The notes under the pieces: model-generated
Told to the model about the DNA's origin: nothing
Seen by the model: the letters and a program-made list of their open reading frames with translations, nothing else
Databases searched by the model: none
Made by a program: the position numbers and the translations under genes
Shown: positions 1 through 5,986 of the stretch, piece by piece
Position numbering within the stretch: the first letter of the stretch is position 1
How the letters are laid out: each line of letters starts with the position of its first letter
From: an uncultured Halieaceae bacterium
GTDB lineage: Bacteria; Pseudomonadota; Gammaproteobacteria; Pseudomonadales; Halieaceae
Direction of reading: 5' to 3'
Assembly (NCBI GenBank): GCA_938045215.1
Contig: CALINF010000330.1
Coordinates: 1-8,864 of the forward strand
Length of the DNA stretch: 8,864 nucleotides

Positions 1-467
1 TGCGCATTCTCAACCCCGTGCACCGCACAGTTGTTGAGGAGCCAGACCTCCCCGGGTTGCAGGCGGTGGCAGGCGCCAAAATACATGGTGACCAGTTCGT
101 TCGTGGTCACCGGAAAATGTACGCGCAGAGTTCGTTGAAAATACTCACCCTGATCTATATGCAGTCCTACATCTACCATCGGTGGCAGATAAGACAACAC
201 ACAATTTTGCGGCTGCGCAGGCACCAGTGAGTAAATCAGTTCTCTGGCATACGGCAGCTCTGCCAGTATGTCGCGGTCTTCCACTGAGGCATTGCCCGAC
301 GCGGCGGCAAACCCTTTTAGAAATACCGCCTGCGTGTTGGCAAACGCCGGCGCCACACGGCCATTTACACCCCATTCCTGCTCGGCGAGCGCAGCGACCT
401 CAGCAGACAGTCGCGGTGCATCGAAGGTCAGAGGCAATCGAATGGCCCCCCATTCCTGACCACTCAT
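1..467 (-). CDS. Aspartyl/asparaginyl beta-hydroxylase-like 2OG-Fe(II) oxygenase, C-terminus cut by window edge
   Basis: The minus frame from ATG 467 stays open for 155 codons to base 1, so the gene continues past the left edge. The visible end matches the aspartyl/asparaginyl beta-hydroxylase fold (PF05118 type). It has a metal-binding HID at residues 103-105, an RVHFP strand at 115-119, a PGEVWLLNN strand at about 138-146, and then the distal histidine H150 in AVHGVEN. H103, D105 and H150 form a full 2-His-1-carboxylate iron site. The arginine that would hold 2-oxoglutarate lies beyond the edge. By family knowledge such enzymes hydroxylate Asp, Asn or related side chains in proteins, peptides or small metabolites; the substrate here is unknown. 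The gene starts 24 bp after the sulfotransferase stop, with a weak GAG about 10 bp upstream of ATG, so the two are probably cotranscribed. No transmembrane segment is seen in the N-terminal part. Confidence 0.8.
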   Translation of the reverse strand, partial: MSGQEWGAIRLPLTFDAPRLSAEVAALAEQEWGVNGRVAPAFANTQAVFLKGFAAASGNASVEDRDILAELPYARELIYSLVPAQPQNCVLSYLPPMVDVGLHIDQGEYFQRTLRVHFPVTTNELVTMYFGACHRLQPGEVWLLNNCAVHGVENA

Positions 468-491
468 AACCGTGGCACTCCACTTATGTGC

Positions 492-1208
492 CTAGTATGT
501 GTAATTGAACTGTTCAAGCAGGGTTTCATCCTTCTCGGCAACAAGGTCACGCAGTGCTGGCGAATAATACTCCCGGTAGTCGGGTTTCCGAAAGCTTGTG
601 TTAACAGGCGGCGCTGAGTGTATCTCTCGCAGCATCACATTCGGCACCGGGCAACCCGTCTCCTCCAGCAGGCTCAGCAAGTCCTCCCTCATCTGTTCAA
701 AGTGACCGAAGCGGCCAATCAGAGACCCATCGAGGGAATGCATCTGCTCCAATAACCAACTGTAGTAGCCCTTATCCTCGGGGTAATCGATAAACTGTTG
801 TTTCACCAGCCCCGGACGTCGACGCTTGGGTAATATATCAGGGGTCAGAGCCCGGGGTGCTGCCTCGATCAAAGCTTCCCGTGTTGCACCGCTATCAGTT
901 GACCGCTCTCCCAGAGTGAGGAAGCGCTCGACTGTCTCGCTAAACGGCATGTCAGTGCCCCGGGTTACGATGTCGAAAATGTATTGCCGTTTAGCCTGGT
1001 AATTAAAGTACATCGAGACGTACCAGTCCCAGGGGTTGCGCACAAAACCGATGACAGGCAAATGTCGCAAAGCAACTGGCAAATCACGCAACTGTCCGTG
1101 GTAGCGCAACATCTGCGCAGACGGCACATGGTTGAGCAGCAGACCGTTGATAAAGCTGCCCGCGTGCCTGGACGTGTGGATGTACACAAAATGTTCGGTG
1201 ACAATCAT
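492..1208 (-). CDS. Small PAPS-dependent sulfotransferase
   Basis: A 238-residue soluble protein predicted to transfer a sulfuryl group from PAPS to an acceptor. The N-terminal strand-loop FVYIHTSRHAGSF (residues 7-19) corresponds to the 5'-phosphosulfate-binding loop, usually written HxPKTGGT/S. Here arginine (R14) stands where the lysine normally is. The 3'-phosphate site is VRNPWDWYVSMY (56-67), with R57 and S65 in the expected places. The C-terminal block DYREYYSPALRDLV and the terminal FNY (about 211-236) are typical of bacterial sulfotransferases. I chose ATG 1208 because AGGAG (1217-1213) lies 4 bp upstream and the protein then begins directly at the first beta strand; a start at 1259 would add 17 unsupported residues. 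The gene lies 81 bp downstream of the LysR gene and 24 bp upstream of the oxygenase gene. Acceptor unknown; carbohydrate, lipid or peptide are all possible. Confidence 0.85.
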   Translation of the reverse strand: MIVTEHFVYIHTSRHAGSFINGLLLNHVPSAQMLRYHGQLRDLPVALRHLPVIGFVRNPWDWYVSMYFNYQAKRQYIFDIVTRGTDMPFSETVERFLTLGERSTDSGATREALIEAAPRALTPDILPKRRRPGLVKQQFIDYPEDKGYYSWLLEQMHSLDGSLIGRFGHFEQMREDLLSLLEETGCPVPNVMLREIHSAPPVNTSFRKPDYREYYSPALRDLVAEKDETLLEQFNYTY

Positions 1209-1289
1209 AGCGCTCCTACGCGAACCAGAGCATACCCCTATCAGTACTGCAGTCGCCACCCAAGGGAGTGCAACGATACGACAAACGGT

Positions 1290-2285
1290 TCAGGCGACAG
1301 AGGCAGCTTGCAGGGGCGTGGTCTCCTCCACCTTATTTTCCGACCGCGTGAGGTGCTTCATCAACAGCGCACGCATCCACTGATGCGACGCACTGCGCGC
1401 CGTGCGCGTATGACGCATCAATGACATTTTGCCGCGATTGCTACTGTGCGTATTGCGAATCATGCGCCGCAGTTCCTCCGGCAACTCCTGACCAACAATC
1501 AATTCGCGGTAGAGCCCACCCTCTTCGAAGCCGGCATTGGCCACCAGCAACGAATCGGTTTGGGTCAAAACGCCCACCGCAGAGGCAAACTGCGTCGTCT
1601 CCAGAGCTATCTTCCGGTGTACCCCGTACTGCCCCAGAACATCGTCTACCATACTGGTATTCTCCCGAGCCAACCCAGCCAGGTAGAGCCGCAAATGGGG
1701 GTAAGCAAGGAAGTCTTCCAGGTTCATCGTGCGTTTTATCAGCGGATGATCTTTGCGCATATAGCAACGCGGAGCGATCGCCGCAATAGGTTCTGCATGA
1801 ATATCGCGATCCGTATCAAGGGCAATAAAGGTAGCAAAGTCTGCCTCGCCCTTTTTGAGCTGTTCCTGATAGTTAGGCGCAACTTCAGCGGTGATAATCT
1901 GCACATGCGGCGACTGCTCGCTCAGGTCTGCCATTAATCCGGGCAGCAAGGCCTCACTCACGATGGGTGGCAGCAGCAGCTTGAACACCCCGTTGAAGGT
2001 CATTGGATCAAAAGAATCATCACCAAGCACCTGTTCAACCGACTCCAATAATCCCGGCAGTTGTTCAGCCAGGGATTCGGCTTTAGGCGTAGGCACCAGG
2101 CCATGGGCGGTGCGCGTGAACAATTCGTCTTCGAATGCGTCGCGCAACTTCTGCAGAGTCTTACTCAGCGCGGGTTGTGATACCGACAGGCGCTCTGCGG
2201 CGCGAGTGACGTTACGCTCTTCCAACAAAATCTGCAAAGCAACCAGCAGATTCAGGTCTGTTCGAACCAGTTTTCGTGAGATCAA
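1290..2285 (-). CDS. LysR-type transcriptional regulator
   Basis: A 331-residue LysR-type regulator, close to the usual family length. The N-terminal winged helix-turn-helix spans about residues 8-68 (RTDLNLLVALQILLEERNV, then AAERLSVSQPALSKTLQKLR and the LFTRTAHGLVPT wing). This pattern is closest to the NodD/NahR/LinR branch. The periplasmic-binding-like effector domain covers about 95-295, and the C-terminal stretch ending HQWMRALL fits the family's usual last helix. The start is TTG 2285, preceded by a G-rich run (2297-2292); no ATG or GTG lies near the required N-terminus. The effector is unknown. Targets may be the gene itself and the divergent lipoprotein genes, because two T-N11-A dyads lie in the shared intergenic region. 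The sulfotransferase/oxygenase pair downstream on the same strand is another candidate target. Confidence 0.93.
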   Translation of the reverse strand: MISRKLVRTDLNLLVALQILLEERNVTRAAERLSVSQPALSKTLQKLRDAFEDELFTRTAHGLVPTPKAESLAEQLPGLLESVEQVLGDDSFDPMTFNGVFKLLLPPIVSEALLPGLMADLSEQSPHVQIITAEVAPNYQEQLKKGEADFATFIALDTDRDIHAEPIAAIAPRCYMRKDHPLIKRTMNLEDFLAYPHLRLYLAGLARENTSMVDDVLGQYGVHRKIALETTQFASAVGVLTQTDSLLVANAGFEEGGLYRELIVGQELPEELRRMIRNTHSSNRGKMSLMRHTRTARSASHQWMRALLMKHLTRSENKVEETTPLQAASVA

Positions 2286-2302
2286 GCTACACCCCCCAAG
2301 AA

Positions 2303-2317
2303 ATAACCTGTTGTTAT
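2303..2317. promoter_or_regulatory. Candidate LysR-box proximal to the regulator gene
   Basis: ATAACCTGTTGTTAT has the form ATAA-N7-TTAT and contains T-N11-A (T2304, A2316), the general shape of LysR-type binding sites. It lies 18-32 bp upstream of the LysR TTG start. A perfect 10-bp palindrome TGTTATAACA (2312-2321) overlaps its right half. Position and form suggest autoregulation; the region is AT-rich, so chance symmetry is possible. Confidence 0.4.
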
Positions 2318-2344
2318 AACAGTAACACTAGCAAATCCCACTTC

Positions 2345-2361
2345 AATGTACAGTGCACATT
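2345..2361. promoter_or_regulatory. Long dyad, candidate LysR-type operator between divergent genes
   Basis: AATGTACAGTGCACATT is a 17-bp odd-length dyad with seven of eight base pairs matched around G2353; only A2350/C2356 fails. It contains T-N11-A (T2347, A2359), the LysR-type signature. Its centre is 43 bp, about four helical turns, from the centre of the 2303-2317 dyad, so a regulator tetramer could in principle contact both. It lies 60 bp upstream of the LysR start and 171 bp upstream of the lipoprotein start. A different dimeric regulator is possible. Confidence 0.5.
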
Positions 2362-2532
2362 CCATAAAAAGTACAGGTATTCCAATCACCTAGCAGGAAT
2401 AACTAACCGTAAGGCTGAGAAAAACCCGTTAAGTCTTTAATAGTTTTCATCAACATCCGGTTGAGCAAAATTGAATGCGCACCTCCCAATCGTTTAGTAT
2501 TGGCCTGTCACTCAACACTCGGAGATTGCCAA

Positions 2533-3096
2533 TTGCGCCTCGTAATACTGGCCCTGTTCATCCTGTCTGGACTCGTTGCATGCGCTAGCACGCCTCCCAA
2601 CGCCGCCAATGACCCTCTAAATCAATCCAGTGCGGTCGCCGTTACTCTACCGGGTTTCGTGACCAGTCCCGAGACCACTCTGCATTGGCACTCAGATCTC
2701 GTCTGGGCAGATGATGCAACCGGCCAGTTCGAGCGTCGCGGTCAGGTACTGCAGAAAGCGTTGCAGGATGAGTTCGAGCGCAAGGGCTATCGCTTTGTTG
2801 ATGACGCTGCCTCGGCAACCTACGACGTGGTCGCTGTCGCCATGCTGGGCGATGTAAAGAGCCACAGTGACATCCTGGAAGTATTCCGCCTGTACCCCTC
2901 ACTGGCTCAGCCCGCCAAGGGCTACGAAAAGGGCACGGTGATGGTAGCGATAGCGCCGGAGGGCACCAAAGACATCGTCTGGCGGGGAGCCTTGCAGGTG
3001 TTTACCGACACGGGTTTGATGCCCGCGGCACAAAGGCAACAGCGCCTGGAATGGGGGGCCCAACAGGTGCTTGGCAGCATTCCCAGTATCCGCTGA
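2533..3096 (+). CDS. DUF4136-like outer-membrane lipoprotein (first of tandem pair)
   Basis: A 187-residue predicted lipoprotein. The signal peptide MRLVILALFILSGLVAC ends in the lipobox LVAC with C17 as the lipidated residue; alanine at +2 favours outer-membrane sorting. The mature part resembles DUF4136 proteins. It has an LHWHSDLVWAD strand near 47-57, an amphipathic helix with LQKALQDEFERKGYRF (about 70-85), then KGTVMVAIAP and IVWRGALQVF strands (about 132-155) and a final helix before the C-terminus. I chose TTG 2533 because GGAG (2521-2524) sits 8 bp upstream and the signal peptide then begins cleanly; the frame is open back to a TTG at 2461, but that would add 24 residues before the signal. 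A second lipoprotein of the same type follows after 68 bp. Molecular function of the family is not established. Confidence 0.75.
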   Translation: MRLVILALFILSGLVACASTPPNAANDPLNQSSAVAVTLPGFVTSPETTLHWHSDLVWADDATGQFERRGQVLQKALQDEFERKGYRFVDDAASATYDVVAVAMLGDVKSHSDILEVFRLYPSLAQPAKGYEKGTVMVAIAPEGTKDIVWRGALQVFTDTGLMPAAQRQQRLEWGAQQVLGSIPSIR

Positions 3097-3164
3097 GGCT
3101 GCTGGTTGGTGCGCCGATGTACTGCTAGACTGCCAACTTCTTACGACCAATCAGGAAACTTCCC

Positions 3165-3758
3165 GTGGTGTCATCGTTCATATATCGAGCCAGTTGTGCC
3201 GCCGCTCTGTCACTTTGCGCATTGCTGGCCGCCTGCAGCGGCGTAGAGTCACGTCCGGATGCCACCGACACATTTGCGGCGGCAAACTATCGGTACTACA
3301 CGTGGCTGACAGAGCCGCTGGTCAACACAGCCAACTCCCAGGACGCGGTCTATGCAATAGATCCCCTGGTGCGACGAGCAATCGATCGCGAACTGCGCAG
3401 CAAGGGTTATCAGCTCAACCCCGAGAAAGCGCAGTTCAGTGTGGATTATCGCTACGCACAGGGAACCCGGGTAGGCGAAGTGGGTAGAGACGCGAGCAAT
3501 TTGTCGACCTATCCAGGCGTAGTGCCCAACCGTAATATCGACGGCGCATCCGTCGACAATGCCTACGCATTGGGAGGTGTGAAGGTCACTAACAATATCG
3601 GTATTCAGATCAACGATATCGCCAGTAATACAGAAGTCTGGCGGGTAGTGATCACCAAAATTGTCGAAAATGTGAACAGCTTTGACTCAGCCAAAGCAGA
3701 CAGCAATATCACCCGCGCCGTCAAGGAAGGCCTGCGCACCCTGCCCACGGCCAACTAG
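3165..3758 (+). CDS. DUF4136-like outer-membrane lipoprotein (second of tandem pair)
   Basis: A 197-residue predicted lipoprotein. The signal sequence ends LLAAC with C24 lipidated and serine at +2, so outer-membrane retention is expected. The mature part shares the DUF4136-like plan of its neighbour: an ANYRYYTWL strand near 39-47, a helix IDPLVRRAIDRELRSKGYQL (65-84) ending in the shared KGY, a QFSVDYRY strand, and a late strand pair (IGIQINDIASNTEVW, VVITKIVENV) before a final helix with LRTLP. The start is GTG 3165, with AGGAAA (3153-3158) 6 bp upstream; GTG 3168 is an alternative. The region between the two lipoproteins has no evident terminator, so they are probably one transcript. They are diverged relatives rather than a recent duplication. 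Role unknown; envelope stress or cell-envelope maintenance is a guess from localisation only. Confidence 0.8.
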   Translation: MVSSFIYRASCAAALSLCALLAACSGVESRPDATDTFAAANYRYYTWLTEPLVNTANSQDAVYAIDPLVRRAIDRELRSKGYQLNPEKAQFSVDYRYAQGTRVGEVGRDASNLSTYPGVVPNRNIDGASVDNAYALGGVKVTNNIGIQINDIASNTEVWRVVITKIVENVNSFDSAKADSNITRAVKEGLRTLPTAN

Positions 3759-3773
3759 GCACGAACCCGGGGC

Positions 3774-4751
3774 TCAGCTCTTGTAGACCTCAGGGTTCAC
3801 GCAATGCGGCATGGGTTGACCCGCCAACGCTGCCAGCGCGTTATCTACAGCCAGATCTGCCATACGCGCTCGCGTGATCTGCGTCGCGCTGCCAATGTGT
3901 GGCGCAAGCACAACATTCGATAGTTCAAGCAAGGGGTTATCCGCTGTGAGCGGCTCGCGCTCGAACACATCAACACCCGCCGCATACAGATGCCCGCCAA
4001 GCAACGCTTCGGCCAGCGCGCGCTCATCCACTATGCCACCTCGAGCAGTGTTGATCAGCACAGCACCGGGCTTCATCTGAGCGATACGTGCAGCGCTGAT
4101 CAGGTTGCGAGTGTCTGGTGCAAGTGCGACATGAACACTAATAAAATCACTGCGCTCCAGCACCTCGTCCAGGATGACATTACGTACGTTCGCCACGTGA
4201 CGCGCTGTGCGATTCCAGGCCAGTACATCCATACCAAAACCAGCGGCCCGACGCGCAACCGCCTGTGAGATAGCACCCAGACCAACCAGGCCAAGGGTAG
4301 CACCGCTCACATCCTTGCCGGCAAAGAACTCGGGCGACCAGGCATTGTGCTCACTCCATTTACCCTGGCGCACAAAGTTGTCGGCCTCGGGCACGCGCCT
4401 GGCAGCGGCCAATAACAGTGCAAATGCAAGATCAGCCGTTGTGTCTACCAGCACACCTGGCGTATTGCCCAACGCAATACCGCGTGCGCTAAGCACTGGC
4501 ACATCAACATGATCCACACCCACAGACATGCTCGAGACAAATTCCAACTGTGGCGCACAGGCCAACACATCTGCAGACAAGCGATCAGTGAGCATGCAGA
4601 TCAGTCCCTGACAGTCAGCCAACTCCTCCCGCAGAGTTGACGCCGGCATCAGGCCAGAGCCGCGCCAGACAAGCTCATTACAGTGTGAGGACAGGTCATG
4701 GATTCGAGTACCCGGCAGGGGGTGTGTAACAAGCACTTTTTTCATTATCAT
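3774..4751 (-). CDS. D-2-hydroxyacid dehydrogenase, glyoxylate/hydroxypyruvate reductase type
   Basis: A 325-residue NAD(P)-dependent dehydrogenase of the D-isomer-specific 2-hydroxyacid family, probably reducing glyoxylate or hydroxypyruvate. The substrate loop is SVGVDHVDV near 76-84, followed by NTPGVLVDTTADLAFALLLA (96-115), which is very characteristic of GhrB/GRHPR-like enzymes. The Rossmann motif at 157-162 reads GLGAIS, so the last glycine of GxGxxG is serine. The catalytic triad is present: R237 (NTARGGIVDE), E266 (DVFEREP) and H285 (APHIGSAT). An asparagine-arginine NRT after the second Rossmann strand (about 180-182) suggests NADPH preference. I chose ATG 4751 because GGGGTA lies 7 bp upstream; ATG 4745 (MKKVLV) and TTG 4766 are alternatives. 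The 3' end meets the lipoprotein gene tail to tail with 15 bp between, and the 5' end is divergent from the glutaminase gene. Confidence 0.9.
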   Translation of the reverse strand: MIMKKVLVTHPLPGTRIHDLSSHCNELVWRGSGLMPASTLREELADCQGLICMLTDRLSADVLACAPQLEFVSSMSVGVDHVDVPVLSARGIALGNTPGVLVDTTADLAFALLLAAARRVPEADNFVRQGKWSEHNAWSPEFFAGKDVSGATLGLVGLGAISQAVARRAAGFGMDVLAWNRTARHVANVRNVILDEVLERSDFISVHVALAPDTRNLISAARIAQMKPGAVLINTARGGIVDERALAEALLGGHLYAAGVDVFEREPLTADNPLLELSNVVLAPHIGSATQITRARMADLAVDNALAALAGQPMPHCVNPEVYKS

Positions 4752-4789
4752 TTGAGCATACCCCAATGCCGACGGCGGTAAAACGCGGC

Positions 4790-4817
4790 TTGTCTAATTT
4801 GTAGGCAAGGCTATCCT
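4790..4817 (+). promoter_or_regulatory. Candidate sigma-70 promoter for the glutaminase gene
   Basis: TTGTCT (4790-4795) and TATCCT (4812-4817) are separated by 16 bp; each matches four of six consensus positions. The downstream distance to ATG 4880 is about 55 bp of leader, which would include the GC-rich hairpin at 4841-4860. Assigned by eye. Confidence 0.35.
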
Positions 4818-4840
4818 CAAAGGCACCTGTCGCCATCTCG

Positions 4841-4860
4841 CGGCGGCTCATGCACCGCCG
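4841..4860 (+). repeat. GC-rich inverted repeat in the glutaminase 5' leader
   Basis: CGGCGG (4841-4846) and CCGCCG (4855-4860) are perfect complements around an 8-base loop. The stem ends 3 bp before the GGAAAGGA ribosome-binding region (4864-4871), so in mRNA it would stand directly next to the initiation site. There is no T-run, so it is not an intrinsic terminator. Confidence 0.5.
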
Positions 4861-4879
4861 ACTGGAAAGGACTCATTCT

Positions 4880-5926
4880 ATGTTTAATCAGATTTCCGCT
4901 CCATTAAAGCAATCCCTGCTGCCTGATGTCAGGTCGTTTGCGGGTTGTTTAGCTCTACTGCTGATCGCCATCGTCGCACCCATGGTGCAGGCAAAGGGAC
5001 TGGCTCCAGCGGATATCGAGCGCGTGCTCGGCGAGGCCCACAGGCAGTTCTCCGGTGTGAAAAATGGGGCCAATGCCAACTACATCCCTGCTCTTGATCA
5101 AGTGAATCCAGAGTTATTCAGTATCTCCCTGATGACCCCCGATGGGCGCGTGTATGATGTTGGTGACAGCAACTACACCTTTTCAATTCAATCAATCAGC
5201 AAAGCATTCATCGCTGCCCAGGTGATAGAGACTCAGGGCAAAGACGCCATGCTGGAGCAGATAGGCGTAGACGCCACTGGCCAGCCATTCAACTCGATAA
5301 AGGCTATCGAGATGATTGACGAGCGTTCAGTCAATCCCTTGGTTAACGCCGGCGCTATGGCATCAGTCAGTATGCTCAAAGCCGATTCTCCGGAAGCCAA
5401 GTGGGCGCAAATACTAGGCACCCTGGAAGGCTTTGCAGGGCGTAAGCTCACGGTAATGGAGGACATCTACGCATCCGAAGCCGCCAGTAACGATCGCAAC
5501 CAGGCAATAGCCAAACTGCTGGAGGCCTACGGGCGTTTGTACGACGACGTCGAGAGCACTGTTGACCTCTATACACGCCAGTGCTCAGTAGGCGTGACCT
5601 CCCACGATCTCGCCGTGATGGCGGGTACGCTGGCGGCCGGCGGGATCAATCCGGTAACCCAAAAGCAGGTCGTTAGCCGCGAGAACGTCCCGGAGATATT
5701 GGCCATAATGGCCACTGCGGGGCTCTATGATGACTCGGGTATCTGGCTCTACAACGTGGGGCTTCCGGCCAAGAGTGGTGTAGGCGGCGGCATTGTTGCC
5801 GTGGCGCCAGGTGAGTACGGTATTGCGGCATTCTCCCCCCGTCTCGATGAGGCCGGTAACAGTGTGCGAGCTCAACTTGCCATCGCGTACATTGTGGAAC
5901 AGCTGGGCGGGAACATCTTTGAGTAA
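4880..5926 (+). CDS. glsA: Glutaminase A, with predicted signal peptide (exported)
   Basis: A 348-residue serine-dependent glutaminase (PF04960), hydrolysing L-glutamine to L-glutamate and ammonia. The catalytic SxxK lies in FSIQSISKAF: S105 is the nucleophile and K108 the base. Other family blocks follow: NPLVNAGAM (152-160), the N-rich SNDRNQAIAKLLEAYG (203-218), YTRQCSVGVT (231-240) and SGVGGGI (299-305). Usual bacterial glutaminase A proteins are about 310 residues and cytoplasmic. This one has an extra N-terminus with basic residues, a hydrophobic core (about 23-35) and VQA before K39, so it is predicted to be exported to the periplasm. ATG 4880 is preferred because GGAAAGGA lies 8 bp upstream; ATG 4850 is inside a hairpin and has no such site. 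A cupin gene follows after 60 bp. Periplasmic glutaminase would let the cell use external glutamine as glutamate plus ammonium. Confidence 0.93.
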   Translation: MFNQISAPLKQSLLPDVRSFAGCLALLLIAIVAPMVQAKGLAPADIERVLGEAHRQFSGVKNGANANYIPALDQVNPELFSISLMTPDGRVYDVGDSNYTFSIQSISKAFIAAQVIETQGKDAMLEQIGVDATGQPFNSIKAIEMIDERSVNPLVNAGAMASVSMLKADSPEAKWAQILGTLEGFAGRKLTVMEDIYASEAASNDRNQAIAKLLEAYGRLYDDVESTVDLYTRQCSVGVTSHDLAVMAGTLAAGGINPVTQKQVVSRENVPEILAIMATAGLYDDSGIWLYNVGLPAKSGVGGGIVAVAPGEYGIAAFSPRLDEAGNSVRAQLAIAYIVEQLGGNIFE

Positions 5927-5947
5927 GTGCAGTCCAACATCTGCACT
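5926..5947 (+). repeat. Perfect 7-bp stem directly after the glutaminase stop codon
   Basis: AGTGCAG (5926-5932, beginning on the last base of the TAA stop) and CTGCACT (5941-5947) are perfect complements with an 8-base loop. No T-tract follows, so a classical terminator is not supported. It lies between two same-strand genes and may tune their relative expression or protect the upstream mRNA end. Confidence 0.45.
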
Positions 5948-5986
5948 GTCTCCACTTAGGGAGCACAGAATCATCAACAGGCGGTT

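Noticed and set aside
145..375. A 76-codon minus-strand open frame inside the left-edge gene
   Set aside because: It is out of frame with the oxygenase, whose translation carries the HxD...H iron site and continues to the edge.
984..1424. A 146-codon plus-strand open frame
   Set aside because: It is antisense to the sulfotransferase and the LysR C-terminus; its composition is that of a shadow frame.
1446..1937. A 163-codon plus-strand open frame
   Set aside because: It is entirely antisense to the LysR effector domain and has no recognisable motif or convincing ribosome-binding site.
2461..2532. TTG 2461 as the start of the first lipoprotein
   Set aside because: It would put 24 polar residues ahead of the signal peptide, whereas TTG 2533 has a GGAG at good distance and gives a standard lipoprotein signal.
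3759..3800. GAACCC/GGGTTC pair near the convergent lipoprotein and dehydrogenase stops as a terminator
   Set aside because: The arms are 6 bp with a 24-base loop, and no T-run follows on either strand; one arm lies inside the dehydrogenase coding sequence.
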